A stretch of DNA of 64,000 nt, from NCBI RefSeq assembly GCF_029227915.1, contig NC_079888.1, forward strand, positions 19,074,001 through 19,138,000, written 5' to 3'. This DNA comes from Hydractinia symbiolongicarpus. Taxonomy: Eukaryota > Cnidaria > Hydrozoa > Anthoathecata > Hydractiniidae. Below the pieces are notes generated by a model. That model worked only from the letters and a program-made list of their open reading frames with translations. It did no database searches and was not told where the DNA came from. Shown here piece after piece: positions 12,258 to 26,032 of the stretch; position 1 is the stretch's first letter, and every line of letters begins with the position of its first letter. The translations under genes and the position numbers were made by a program.

Positions 12258-14770
12258 CAACCTGGTCCCCAGGGCATCTAGTATCTTTTCTGACCCCGGG
12301 ACGGCGATACGAACATGGCCCTGGAGGAGGCCTCGTCACGTGACCCTCCAATACACAGTATTTCTGTGTGTAATATTTAATGAGATTTGTCTCAATGTAC
12401 CAAATTTTTATATATAACCTTGCAGAGCTAAGCAAGATCGGCGTTTTACGTCACAGATACGTGCGGCGAGTTTGTTTTGATTCCTCTCTTCGCAACACAC
12501 AAACTTCTCGCATATTGCCCTTGATTGTTTTGTGTAAATGTATAAATATACAATAATGTTTTTTTAGGCTGCTGTTTACTTAAAGAAATTTAAGCAATTT
12601 AGTTATGTGTATTTCACTGAATTGGTTGACTAGCAAGCACTGGGTTGCAAAACTTGTAGCTAGGGGAACTTGGAAATTTGTAAATAATTTGCCCATCTGA
12701 ACATAGCACTTTGGTTCTCTAAGGTGCAAATATGGCTACATAATTTTCAAATGTTCGTATCATTCTAGGTGCCTGATTGAAAGTAGCTAGGCAGAAATTT
12801 AACCTCATATTAACATTTACATTTTTTATTCATTTTGGCTGAACTTTAGAATTCTCATTTACCGTGAGTTCATATCTGTGTCTGCATTACTGCTTTTATA
12901 TGATGACAAAGATTTTGCTGTATTTAAACAATACTTAACTGAAACTGAATTCATATATGGTGGACTCACTGCTTGCAGTTATATTGGGTGAAAAAGGCAT
13001 CAGAAAAGTATTTACTTCAGAAGTATTTTTTTCTTTTACATTTGTGGCCCTAACATTTCCAAGAAGCCACCCATTAGTGATAAATTCTGCTTTTTCTTTT
13101 CTTAATGATATGTTTTTAAAACGCCTTTTTTATTTTTTACTCAACAAGCTCACATTTAATTTGCACACACAGATATACAAAAGCAAGGTTTTTTCTGTTT
13201 AAAACATAAATAATCCAAAAATTTTATCGAAAGCATTATGCTGGTTTGAAAATTGAAATCAACAAGTCTACGTGTGATCTGTTTTCTCGATTTAATGTAT
13301 CACCGCCTTAATAGTTTAGAAAGAATTGGTATACGACTTTACCAACACCAAGGTATTGCTACCTTGAGAAAAAAATGGTTCAGGAATAATTTTTTGAGGA
13401 AATTATTTTGGGGGTTTTGGACCAAAATTAGTTTCATAAATTTCGCACTTTTTAAAGCACATCAAAATTCTGCTGCTGTTCAAAAATCGATTTTTTATTG
13501 ATATATACATCTATTTATTGTTATCATTCTGCTTGGAAAATATTTAAAATACCAAACTAGCTAACCGTGAAGATTAATTCAGTATTCTCATAGGAGCATC
13601 CTATCACAAAAAGATAGCAGGAAAGAGATATTCTTTGGAACTAAATTTTTTGTTTACTGGCATAATTTTAGGTTGAATCTTATCTGACCTATTTCTGAGG
13701 TTAGAATAGCTTTTAATAGCTTTTATCGGGGTCTCTGAAAAGGGTTAAATTCTGAAACTCAGAAAGTATGATGATAAAAGAACTATTTTTTGGCTCAATT
13801 TCATCAAACCAATCTAAAACCATATCATACCAAATCTCAAGTCAATATTTTAATTTTTGAGGAAGTTATGGGACGCTATATAAACTATATACTCGGTTTA
13901 GACTTTTTTGTTATTTTTTATGTTCACTGCTTTGTAATTTGTATCAAAACTCTTGAGATAATATATCACAGTGGTGAGCTGTTAAATATCTACCACCATC
14001 TTCAGTACATCCTGGATTTAACCATATGCCTGATTAAACGCTCGATTTTCTGAAATTTCTTCATAGCGTGTTAAAAAAGGCCAAGAATCTGTTTAAGAAA
14101 ATCTTCCTACCTTTTTCTCTTCCTCAAAATGGCTTTGTAAATTTTTTATGCCTCGTGTAAAATTATATTTTATCAGATTGGTTTAAAAGTACTCCTTAAC
14201 AAGTTTCAAGTCAATAACTTTATTTTTTTTACTGAATCTATTGCACTTTGAATTTTCTTGAATTAGGCAGGGTAAATGTGCATTCAATGATAAAATGGCT
14301 CCGACGGTTAACCTACTGGCTTTTTATATCTTTTATAGTAACCAAAGCATATAAGGTAATAAAACATGCCCACTAATAACAACCTGATATAATTTAAGAC
14401 GTAATGTATATATATTTTGTAAAAAAAACATTTTCGATATTTTGTTCAAAATTATTTTGTCTATAAAGGACATGGGCGGCAATTTTATGCAACGTCATTC
14501 TTTGCAAAAAGCTGCAAATTAAACCTGGCCACTTGGAAACAAGTTGAGTTTCTTTCTTTTGTTCTTATCTTGATAGTTTGCTCGGTATAGTGTGCTAGCT
14601 AGCTACTTTTCTAGCTTTATTAAACATTCCCAGCTATTGAAATATTGTCTTGTAAGCAGTATTACTCTATGATGTCTTATTTTATACTCTCATTGCTTAG
14701 TAATGATTTTTATTAAATTTTTCACTTTGAAAAAAACTTATATTGCTGATACACCTCCTCCGCCATTTTA
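12258..14770. mobile_element. Element Y, first copy (TIR DNA transposon, right end lost)
   Basis: It starts with CAACCTGGTCCCCAGGGC, nearly identical to the left terminal repeat of the complete copy at 49812. Homology runs to about 14770 (CGCCATTTTA), where block X sequence resumes, so the right terminal repeat has been deleted together with a little of the target. It keeps about 600 bases (near 13848-14458) that are missing from the other copy. Short ORFs inside are not conserved as protein, so it appears non-autonomous. Confidence 0.8.
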
Positions 14771-14869
14771 ATACAGGTCAAACAAAGGTAACGATTGTTG
14801 TTTTAAGAATATGGTACTCATGGACGTAACATATCTCTTTCAACCAAAAATATTTCGTCTGTTGTTAGC

Positions 14870-16315
14870 ACCATACTACACCGTACGTTAGATGTCCCTA
14901 TTTTGTCCAGACAACGATCTCAGACCCGTGCAGTTATTCCTAGTTTTGACCAGTCTTCTGCTACAGCTGCAGCAGCAACAAATACAGTGCCTCCACCTCA
15001 CCTGATTTACCACCACCAGCAGCCCTAACACGAAACAATGTTAAAAGTCGCCCTAAAGTGAAATATCCTACAACCAGTGTAACTTATCGAACCAATAATC
15101 TATCTTCTAATCTTGCTAGCTCTGGATTTAGATTGTCTTTGGCCAATGAAAACCTGCAGCAAAACATTGTGGCAAGCGACAGGCTATGTTTCAAAAATAC
15201 AAGAGGCCTGCACCAGCCAAAAAGAGTAAAACAGTAGTATATAAAGATATTGTATTGCTGCCATCACCAAAAACGAGTGCAGTACCGACTCACCAAGCAC
15301 GATCAAACTTAGAGAATTTGGACTTATACATGGCTATCTGGTTAACAATTCTTGGACTGAATTAAAGCTAAAAGATGCAATTACTGAATCATTCGCTGAA
15401 GTCCCCTTAACGTGCGAATTTAGTTTCATAAATCGTGTTATGAACAGATAGTTTCCCCTAACATTGCACCAGGTGTGAAATATTGTGCTGTTCGCGTTAT
15501 TTATTTGTCAGGTCAAGCTGCTATTTATATCAAACCAACTGTTAACTTAATTGATCAAGAACAAGAATCTGAACATGAAAATAATTATAACAATGACAAT
15601 GACATCAGTTTGAACATGTCTGACATTGATGAGTTAGATACGGAGATGTTAAAACAATCCCCACTGCAAGAAAAAAAACAAGGCAATGATATTTTACCTC
15701 AGCAGAAACCAACTTGCAGTAGTCAAGAAATTCATGCAACTTACAGATATCTTTCCTAATCGTAGCGATGAAGAGATGCACTGTCTTTGCTTCACTCTGT
15801 TTCGTCTGCTTTGGCGTTAAGCAATAATAGTCATAGTAATATTGGTAAAATTTCTTATGATGACATAGATGACACTTTAATGACACTTACTTATCTAGCT
15901 AACCATACTGGTAATCATCCTGAGGATCACTAGTAGAATGAAGAATGTTTAGTCCAATTGCATATCAGTACATTGCTGATGGCAATGTAGGCGAAGTTTC
16001 AAGGTATTAAGTAAGCTATTCAAATAATGTTTGTAAATTTAGGTTGGTTAATCAGACAATACGAGTTCTTAAAAAATTGTTGGTGTCACCAAGAACACAT
16101 TGGAAAACTTTCTACCTTTCGCAATAGTTGCATTATGTCTCCCATCATTTGGACTAGGAAAGATAAAGATTAATCTAACTGATCAAAATGCTATCCATAG
16201 GCAAACTTGCACAAACGAGTTAAGCCTGTCAATTGAATTTGTAGACAAAGTGTCATTTCTGTCTATTATTAATGCTATTATTAACTCAAAAGGACGTTCC
16301 TTTAACTGTGTCTAA
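14870..16315 (+). pseudogene. Decayed HECT-type ubiquitin ligase (left copy)
   Basis: Fragments in several frames match the right copy at 37675-39740. One is a KLREFGLI.GY segment near 15310-15400. Another is a final segment (16100-16315) with LPFAIVALCLPSFGLGK, then QTCTNELSLS and a terminal AIINSKGRSFNCV. That order resembles the end of HECT C-lobes: a glycine/proline turn, the catalytic-Cys TC motif, then AI-N-x-G-F-x-V. The HECT enzymes transfer ubiquitin through that Cys. Stops and shifts interrupt every part. It is divergent from the GIY-YIG remnant. The G2E3-like assignment is inference. Confidence 0.55.
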
Positions 16316-16387
16316 ATATTATAGAGGTGTTTTTAGAGAGGTGTTTTATGTTTTAAAGTCTGTCAAGGTCTGCTTTTTTTAGAAATT

Positions 16388-16732
16388 TTGACTTGCCTAT
16401 TGTCTTGTTTGTTTTCTTCTTCTTCATTTGTTTACCTTGTTCTTATTAAAATATTATTATCAAGCATGTATTACCCAAAAAGTTTCATTTACCTGAGATC
16501 TGAACTAACAATAAGGTTGGCGATCCTGATAGAAGAATTCGAAATGCTACGACAATTCGTCAAAATACTATTAAAGTCATTATTGTCATATGGTAAAAAC
16601 GCAATTGCGAAATCACGAAGCCAACATCTGTTGTGTTATAAGCAAAATCTGCATGTATTTGTTAATAACCCATTAAACCAAAATCGTCTGTTATGGATGA
16701 GAACCCCCCAGGGTGAATTTACTTTTCCCTAA
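16388..16732 (+). pseudogene. Conserved coding-like segment of unknown function in block X
   Basis: The stretch around 16550-16732 translates to a segment with SRSQHLLCYKQNLHVFVNN and LLWMRT.. GEFTF. The same protein-like segment recurs at 37206-37472 on the minus strand. It matches nothing I can name. Conservation here only reflects copying of block X; selection is not shown. Confidence 0.3.
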
Positions 16733-17648
16733 CTTTCAAAAATGTTTTTAGAGAATCACTATCTTTATGTTTGTCCCTTTTGGCACTCGGCACTTATTTT
16801 AACTAAATGTATTCGTTCACATTGATTTGTTGACAATTCCGCACTGTTTATTTTCCCTCAATAATCTTACACTGGATAATTTCGACGTACAATAACTCTC
16901 TTTCTGAAAACTCCTATCTTGGACAATTCCTAAATAGACAATTGCCACCTAGACAATTATCGCCTTTCCTCTACTCCTAATTATCAGCATGAAATATCAG
17001 CAAGAAATATCAGCAAGAAAATAATTAATTGGATGCTATGTTGTAGCAAGTAGCTTTATAGGAAGTAGTGAAGAAATTTGGCAAATAAATGAACCTATTT
17101 GTCCAATGTTTTTTAAATAGTACATTACTAAGCTAAAAAAGGATAAAGTTGTAACCTAAATGTACAGACCTTCTTTTGCTGTCCTGATCCAACTTCTTTA
17201 TACTAAAGCTATGTCTGATGTTTTTGCTGTGTTATAGCTATATGGCTTTTTCAACTCTTTTTTCGTTCGCGCGTAGCAGTATACTTAGTTGTCAACATTT
17301 TATTTGAATAGAGAATGGTATTTGTAATTCATTTGGACGAATATATGCTCATTTTAATGCTGTTAAATTGAGACTAGCTAGCGAATGAAATAAGAGTTGA
17401 TTATAATAATTCAATGTTTTATTAATAGAAATTGGTGAGAAATGGAAGTCTTGGTTCGTTCATAAGCAACAGGTTTTTCTAAAAAAGTAACTAGTTTTTT
17501 TAAGTTTTTTTTAGAAAAAGTTTTTTAACAAAACAGTTTTTCCGAATTCGTTTTCTTTGAAGTACCGATACTATTTTTCAACCTTTTTTAACAAAATGAA
17601 TGTGATTTTTAAAATCCTCATCTGTAGCTTGATGAAACTAGTCAGTGT

Positions 17649-17890
17649 CCCGTGGAAAAATCAACGGGTTTGGCCGTCCTTTAAACTTCGTTTTCGTGTT
17701 TCCGTAACACAACTTTTTTTCGCGCACAAACAGACAGACGGAATACGGCTATTATCAAAAAGACTAGTCGTTAACCCGTGGAAAAATCCACGGGATCGCT
17801 CGTTCTTTATATATCACATTTTGTGTTTCCGTAACAGGACGCGGTAATCCTTTTGAACACACACACAAAATACGGCTATTGTAAAAGAGA
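17649..17890. repeat. Two direct subunits with CCCGTGG hairpins at the end of block X
   Basis: Two similar units about 126 bases apart contain ACTAGTC, CCCGTGGAAAAATC.ACGGG, a TTT.TGTTTCCGTAACA run and GAATACGGCTAT-like sequence. In the second, 17775-17794 is a perfect 8-bp stem with an AAAA loop. Related sequence is inverted at 29400-29515 and 36280-36380. It looks like a terminal repeat of an old mobile element. Confidence 0.5.
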
Positions 17891-17912
17891 TGTGAACTCT
17901 TCAGATACATAC

Positions 17913-20900
17913 AAACAACCTGTTAAAACAGATTTTTTTTATTTTGTACTAATTGCTTAAAACCGAGGCTTAATAGTAAAATAGTGGTAATTAAGAAAAC
18001 TTTGAAGTAACATTAATACCACAAAACATGTCGGATTAGGTATACACACACCAATTCAAAGGTGTTTAATATTATCTAAAAGCCAGAGAATCAAAATTTT
18101 AAAATTATGAAAAACATGTCATCAATTTTGTTTAGAACTCTTCAAAATCAGAGTATACACGATGAAACACCAGTTGAAAATGTTTAAAGGTAAACATATT
18201 GCCGTGTAAACGGCGCCTTAAAAAGCGCTCTTTATTTCCACATTTTTTTGTTGAAAACATTTCTCTCTCTGTTCTAGGAATTGTATACTCATTTTAGCTT
18301 TAATTCCAAGAAAAACAACTAGATTCTTGCACATATCCGCATGATTTTCTCTGTTTGCAATTTTCTTATAAACTCTTTGGTTAATTTGAGCATTTATTAT
18401 GCCGAATATACTACAGCTGGTAGCAACGAACTAAAACAATTCAGAGAAGATAATAAATAATAAGTGAAACGATGTAAATTTTTGTCTGCTACGCAAGGCG
18501 AAAGAAATTATGTACGAAAAAAGAATATTGACAGAGGGTTAGTGGGGAAGACTTCGTCAATATAGCAGTTTGTTACAGCGATTGGACGAAATGTGTTGAA
18601 AATTATCCTCCGCTCTGATCCGTTTTAACGCAAAAATGTTAAATAACTTTTTCCGAATTGTCATACAGAAGTTTTTCAAGGAGATTATCAAATTGTTTTT
18701 ATTGCGAATGATAAACAAAACTCTTGCAATCATTTGTTTTAGTTCAAACAACAGAGGGTAGAAAATAGTTTAGAAGCCGTTTGAATAAAATATAACTTAA
18801 ATCTGTTTTTTAATCGAATCGATGATTAAACTATTTTTTCATTAGACATATTTATGTATAAATAGAGCGTAAAGTGAGGACGCCGCTAAATTGATGGTAT
18901 ACAGGCTAGAATACTTGGCATCGGAAACGTCGATTTCTTATTAACCTTATTGTATGAGAAGGAGCGTCGAAGACAAATTTGAATTTTAGTATTTTCTGAA
19001 TTGCTTGCTAAATTGTTATAAAACTTTGTGACTATTATTACGGTAGCAGCTGTAAACGGACAACGTATTAGTTTTGCCGTGGTTCTACTCCTGCGGTTCC
19101 TCTGCGAGATCTACAACTTTGTCAAGGTTAGCCAAACTTTATGGAGATATATTTAAATTAGGGAGAAACGTATACGCATAACACTGAAAAGATAATAACG
19201 TGCTTTTATTTACAAAATTAAAAACTGATTGCGTAAGGTTGTGATATAACAAATGCTGTGCGACCAATGTTGTATGTCAAAACACGCGGTGGCGTATTTT
19301 TTTCATTCTTCTTGTGTGTTAAAACGTGGCGGAGAATCAAGAAGATATGGGAGCTCTTCTTTTCTTGTGTGTTTTATCAAAGTTGAAGTGTTGTTAACTG
19401 AATTACTTTTTCTTCTTCTAGTCGATCATTCAACCCAGCTCTTATATAACACCACCATAACGAAGAATACACTCATCGTGCAAAACGTTTTTGTCTCGGT
19501 TTCCTTGTTGTCTCCAAAGATTTAAATACGAAAAAAATGTTAACCGAGATCCTTTTATTAAGTTAATATGGAGTTTGTAATATGGAGTTTTGTTTGCCTC
19601 GTTTAATGTACTTAAATATCGCTTCAGCCCACGTGAATTTATCTTCAAAAAAAATTTGTTTGTCTAAACCACGTTGTTGCTAAACCTTTTAACAGTAAGT
19701 AAGTAAAAGGATTACTTATTTCTTAAATTAAACTCAGAACGGCTCCTTGCATTGATCCAAAGGCCGCAATTTCAAAATTTATAACTGGAAAGTTTTCTTG
19801 TGCCGTTAATATATTTCGTGAACGTTTTATTAATGCTGTGTGAATATTTGCCTATATTATTTGTTAAGTTTGTTATCTAATGTTAAGGTACATTATGATG
19901 TCTATTGTCTCTAAAGATTTGATTGCGATAAAAAAGTCAATCGAGAACAGAACAGTCCGTGTATATACGGCCATGACTAAAACTGCTTACATTTTGTTGG
20001 TCTTCCCTTCCTGTTCTGGTTTGTCGTAGTAGCTTTACTGTTGTAGCTAGGGAGCTAAATACTATTATTTTTAAATTCTTGTGTTTTATTAGGTATGAAT
20101 TATATAAGCGGAACAGCTATGAAGCTTATATAATATATAATTGGCTAGCTATCTTAATTTTGTTGATGATTTGGATCTCTTTTTGATTGGTGCTGACATA
20201 CCCCTTCTATAATAGTCACAAAATTACTTCTACTAGCTATAAAGCTAACCAGCTATCTAGCTACAAAAAATAGTGCTTTGATTACAGTCCCTTTTTTTCT
20301 TAAGTCGCCAGCAACAAAAAACCTTTATCCTGCTTTGCGTAATTTTATCAACAAGGATGCCGATAGGCTGCATACGCCATAAAAAGTGCGGACGTTTTCG
20401 GGCAAGCTCGCCGTTTTGAAAAAAATTCAAGTATTTCCCCGAAAAAACCTGCATAGACCCGACCAATGCCCGAAAAAGCGCCTTCTTTCAGCTGTCGTCC
20501 GCGACGAATTGCATTTTGGGAATGATCCGGGCGATTTTAAAAAAGTGTGCTAAGTTTCGGAGGATAACCGCCAACTTAATTCAAAAAGTTGTCCAAATTC
20601 GCGCTTATATATGCGGGCACTGCCGGTTTTTCAGCACCCTCTTTTTTATCATGAGGGGTTGGACACCCTACTCCTATTCTTTTGGGAAGAATGGGGCTAA
20701 AATAACTTCCAAAGGAACCTTTGTGAGGTTACTTCTATTAGGTAAAAGGATATTTGTCCCAGGATTTTTTATAACTTCTTCAGAAAAGTTGTGGAAGCAT
20801 GGCAAAAATTTATTGTTGTTTGGACCGAATAGTCAAGTTGAACTGAATTAGCCAATAACATGATAGTTAGCCGTTGCAGTATAACTATACGCTACCCACA

Positions 20901-21785
20901 GTATAATTGTTGTTACAGGCTTCTCTGTGTTATTCACTTTTTCATGTTTTTTTCTTGAAATCAGAATAGTGTGTTGTTAAATAACATGACTTACTACTGC
21001 TATATATGATATACTGTTTTAATTGAAGTGGATCTATATGAATATAGATGGGTATGCGGTGATCGATAACGAAGAAATGTGGAAAATTTAAGTCAAAAAG
21101 ATTTCTATCGTATAATTACCTGAATGAACTGCTAATTATATACTGTACGCACCCTATATATAATCTTACTGCATCGGCTAACCATTCTGTTACTGGCTAA
21201 TTATCAGTTCTCCTTGAGTGCCTAATAGCCAGATATTTTGCTGAAAGAAATGGACCCTTATTTGCTTAAAAAACTTTTTTGACCTCACCCAAAGTATCAC
21301 AAAACAATTTTCTAAGACTTCTTACCCTTTTTTGTTTCAACTTGTTGAATTCAATTTGAAATTGCAAAAGTTGCTTCAGACTATATGTTAACGATACATC
21401 CAAATGGGTTCAGATTTTTTAGGACATTCTTTAAATTCCGTCTTCCTTCTGAGTTAGAACGTTGCAGAGTTTGTAGAAATTCAAGGAGGCTTCTAGTAAA
21501 CATTTCAAGCTAAGGTCTTATAATCCTAATCTAATTTTTCCTACATAATTTTAATAAACAATAAATTATTTTTTACCTATCTGTTTAAAATTATTACTAC
21601 CACAATATGTACAAATCTTCAGTGACCCTCAGTGGAAAGAATTGTAAATGGTGTCTAAAAGCAAAGCGATTTTTCTGGGCATGCCACTTGAAATATTCAT
21701 TATTATTAATAATATTACTTGTTTTACAATGATATCGAAAGCCAGCTTGAGTAAATTTTTATACATATATTTATGTTATAATATA
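17913..21785. other. AT-rich spacer, no gene recognised
   Basis: Only short chance ORFs are present. The part at 20290-20850 is less AT-rich and has a 111-codon ORF (20516-20851), but its translation has no familiar domain. I see no splice-linked neighbours. Confidence 0.55.
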
Positions 21786-21786
21786 C

Positions 21787-22579
<793 letters not shown>

Positions 22580-23820
22580 TATTGATATGTATTTTTTTTC
22601 TTGCTTCTTAATTCTTACTTCAAATCAAAGAGGGAGACAATAATTACACAACCTGGTATTAATTCAGTTCTTGGTAAAATTGTATTCTTGTTTCTCATTT
22701 TTAAATGTACTTTCTTTTTCAGATCAACTGCACTATCAGCATTTTCGAAAATTCTTCAACAAGAAAGTGAATTTTGAAGGATTTTATTGGTAAATTAATG
22801 GAGTAATAATTCATAGAAATTGAACTTTTTTTAGAAGTTATTATATCCGAATCGTCAAGTTCATACATAACAATCCTGTATCCTTAAATTTCCAGAATTT
22901 TTCAGATCAGTTATAAAAATATCCAGTTAAAGTTTTACCTATTATTTTAAAATATATACTATATATATTTTATATTAGTATTTTAGGTTAGTTACAACAA
23001 TAATTGAGAATTAGGGTACTCATGATTTGTTTACTCAAGGTCTATTTCGAATTTCAGAATCTTCCAGGCTAATGACAGAAATATTTAAGCCGCAAGGCTT
23101 CTTATTTATAATTTTTCCCCTGGGCAATAAGCTTATCCACAAGCCTCTATCCGATTCCGTTCTGCAATTCTGTTATCATAGCCGTTATCATGCAATTATC
23201 ATGTAACATCAAATTTCCACCATTTTCCATTTTAAATTTCGATCCAGTTCTAAATTTGTATTTTTTAAATCGTTATTAGCAATTCGGGGCGCATTAGTGG
23301 TAACTATGGCTAGTTTAATAAAGTTCAAACTTTCCTCCTTGCTTACCTTCAACGAACGCTATTTTTTATTTGTGATCTTTAAAACGAATACAAGGGTGGT
23401 ATAATATGTACCGCATGACGCAGAAATTTGAACAGAAAAAATCACAACAAAATATACTGATGTTTTTTTTAATCCAAGCACAAACTTAACCAACCCTGGA
23501 AAATTTTTAAAGACCTGTGTTCTTTGTAATGACTTCATGCGTGTCAAAAAAACAACAACAAATTAATGAAACAAAAACAAGAATCAAACAAAAATAAAAC
23601 TATAAGGATACTGTTTATTATTTTTTTTCCAAAAATAGGAAATTAATTTTTAACAGTTTTCTAAATGAAACGAACATAACAAAGTTTTCTTCGTTTCGCA
23701 TGCTGAGTAAACTTGTTTCAAAATCGATCGTGAGAATAGGCCTTAGGGCAAAATTTGCGCGGGAGATTTTCTACACAATGTTTACTGAAACAGATATGTT
23801 TTTCATTCCGTGATTTTAAA
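22580..23820. other. AT-rich spacer, no gene recognised
   Basis: No long ORF, RNA gene or clear repeat is seen on either strand. Confidence 0.55.
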
Positions 23821-24435
23821 ATGTCTTGGTGTGCTGCCGTTAGTTGTGAGAATAAAAGTAAAAAGAACAAAGACAAAAGTTTTTCTCGCTCCTTAGGGGC
23901 TGTTCATATGGAGGCGGGCTGGCTCGGTTAGGCGGGCTGTTTGTACCGAGATCTCGGTCAGGCGGGATCTCGCTGTTCTTAAGAAACGCATAAAAAATAA
24001 AAATGTGTTTATATGAAAGGCGAGCCAGCCCGCCTAGGCGAGATGAAATTAACAATAGATTTAAAAAAATTATCATCAATTATTTAAAGTTTTGTGAAAT
24101 GTAAACAACTTTCCCATCCCAGCTGGCCGAGATGTAAAAAACTTCATATGAACACGAGATGAAAATCACCCCGGCTAACCGAGCCAGCCCGCCTCCATGT
24201 GAACTGCCCCTTACTGAACCAAGCGTAAGAGCTCCTTGGGTTAGGGCAATCAGCAGGAAAAAGCTTCCAAAGAACGTTTTCTTAAGCTCAAATCATTTTG
24301 ACAGGGACAAAGATTTTGATCTAAGCGCAGAACAGACTGTACTACACATCTAGGCCTGTTAAACGACGGCTCGTGAAACACGCGGTACCACAAGCAACAA
24401 CAAAAAAGGCGCGACCAGCTAAAATAAATTTTCCG
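23821..24435 (+). pseudogene. THAP-type zinc-finger gene, broken
   Basis: An ATG at 23821 opens MSWCAAVSCENKSKKNKDKSF, the C-x4-C start of a THAP domain. After an inserted MITE (23896-24210) the pattern resumes with W.RAISRKKLP, then SSNHFDRDKDFD, and in another frame RRLVKHAVP. These correspond to the THAP W, C..HF and AVP elements. Breaks: the MITE, a frame change across it, a stop at 24351, a second frame change before RRLVK, and Ser where the third zinc Cys is expected (SSNHF). THAP domains bind DNA and are found in host regulators and P-type transposases. I cannot tell which this was. Confidence 0.65.
23896..24210. mobile_element. Harbinger-type MITE inside the THAP pseudogene
   Basis: This is 315 bp with long terminal inverted repeats: the left end reads GGGGCTGTTCATATGGAGGC, and the right end ends with the inverse of GGGGCAGTTCACATGGAGGC. 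TTA lies on both sides (23893-23895 and 24211-24213), matching the 3-bp TWA target of PIF/Harbinger elements. The interior is unusually GC-rich, with repeated GGCGGGCTGG-type motifs, and has no ORF. Confidence 0.85.
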
Positions 24436-26032
24436 GCATAATAAGCACTATAAGAAGTGTGGCCATGATTTATTGTCTGACGATGATGTGCGAGGAAATT
24501 AATGGCTTATCAAAGGCTCGCAGGCACACTTAAAGTAAATAAAAATAGTTACCGAGCCCGGATCGACGAAAGATCCAGTTTATACATCTATGCTTGGGGT
24601 ATGCCATTCTCTTAAAAATTTTGGTATCTTCCAAAAACACCTTTTGCCATATGGGAGAAATGTTAATTGTGGTCAGGTAAGTTAAAACTTAGATGTTCTT
24701 AAAAAATACTAAATTATTTTTACAATACAATTAAAATAATGCTGGAAAATAAGTGTGGAAAGCATCCACTAAGAATCTGGGGTGAAGTGTTTTTACTCGC
24801 CTTGCTCGTTTGGGTTTTTCTATACAAATGTCTACGTCAAATGCCTAACTACGTATATTAAATTATTTACCCAATCTTTTTTGTGAGCAAGTCATTTGAA
24901 AAGTTGAGAGCTGTTTTTCAACTTGGCCAAGAATATATTTCTCTTTATGTCGACAAAAGATGAAGCTGGCGAACTTTAAAGACAGGTTTTGTTTCCTTTC
25001 CCACTATGCTGTTGGATACTCAAATTTTACATTTTTAGCAGACACTACCGTTAAAGTGTTATTTACCGACTTTAAATTTTTTATATATATTCCATCCTGC
25101 TTCCTTGGTTTGTGTAAAGAACTGTGATCTGAGAAACTGATGAATATCGCTAGAATATACTGAGAAATTACCCAACTCAGAATATGACTGAGAATATTAC
25201 TAAGAATATTGAAAAAAAGCTAGCTAAGTATAAACTCAAATAAATAAACTGATAAGAAATGTCCCCTATGAAAGTTGTTCAGGGACCTTTCCATCAAGGA
25301 AATCCAAAATTTGGAGATACGGCTGGTATGCAATGTACATGTTGCTTTTTGTGTTAATTGCATTCACTTTAATAAAAAGTCCTGCTTACTAGGATTGCGA
25401 TCTACAGATTCCTCAATACTATTAACTATGTGATGTTTTTTTGAGTTCTCTCACGAAATTCCATTAGTTAAATCGTGTGTTAGAGTAAGATATAAGGAAA
25501 ACACATTTGGCGTCATAAATGCAAATGGGAACACCATTGGTTCATTATTTAACGCCCTCTAATGGTAAAAACAGCTTTAAAATCAATCCATAAACAAGTT
25601 GTTGATAGACAACATCTTATTCTTACTTGTAAATTGTAAAAGGCTTGTAAATTAAAAACATCAAATATTCTTGTTTCTTTTATTCAAATTAAGTATTACA
25701 TTTACGTCTTTCATATTACATAAAATATTGGACGGAATTGAGTTTCTTTAGCGTCGTGTATGGTAGATGCATATTTGATACCACTGTAGTCACTCACGTT
25801 TGTCTTTGCAGCCAAAAAATAAAAATAAAAACACTTCTAAATGTAACCTGCCAGCGTTTGCAGCATTTTTTGTACAAAAATGCGAATTCGATACAGCATT
25901 GTTTCTGAAATTAATCACAGTTATTTCCGTTACTGATTGTTTTTTAAACCAATCAGCTTGAATTCGTGAGGATTTTAACCAATCAGGATATTTTAAAATT
26001 ATAACAAAATTTTAATCGACATGTGAGGCGAA
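24436..26032. other. AT-rich spacer, no gene recognised
   Basis: Nothing coding is visible. Near 25945-25990 the motif AACCAATCAG occurs twice, on either side of a TGAATTCGTGAGGATTTT stretch; it may be CCAAT-like or chance. Confidence 0.5.

Larger units (their letters stand above)
11380..17912. repeat. Block X, left copy (inverted duplicate of 29335-40728)
   Basis: Reading 11380 to 17912 forward matches 40728 down to about 29335 on the other strand, through the GIY-YIG remnant, the HECT remnant and the non-coding right part. The left copy is split by element Y (12258-14770) and the right copy by element Z (29516-36277). Without these insertions the copies are roughly 4.0 and 4.6 kb. They differ by scattered substitutions and a few deletions, including about 100 bases near 15985 in this copy. 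Confidence 0.85.

Noticed and set aside
11875-12435. 186-codon ORF on the minus strand
   Set aside because: It fuses the end of element Y, a poly-A/T run and part of the GIY-YIG remnant. Only its last third reflects a real old gene.
12957-13501. Two ORFs inside element Y (81 and 82 codons)
   Set aside because: Neither is preserved as protein in the second copy of the element, where frameshifts and stops change the frame.
17600-17700. Hammerhead ribozyme suggested by CTTGATGAAACTAGTC near a hairpin
   Set aside because: The required CUGAUGA and GAAA core elements with three helices could not be assembled.
20516-20851. 111-codon ORF in a less AT-rich region
   Set aside because: No recognisable domain, no flanking exons and no second copy. 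Base composition alone is not enough.
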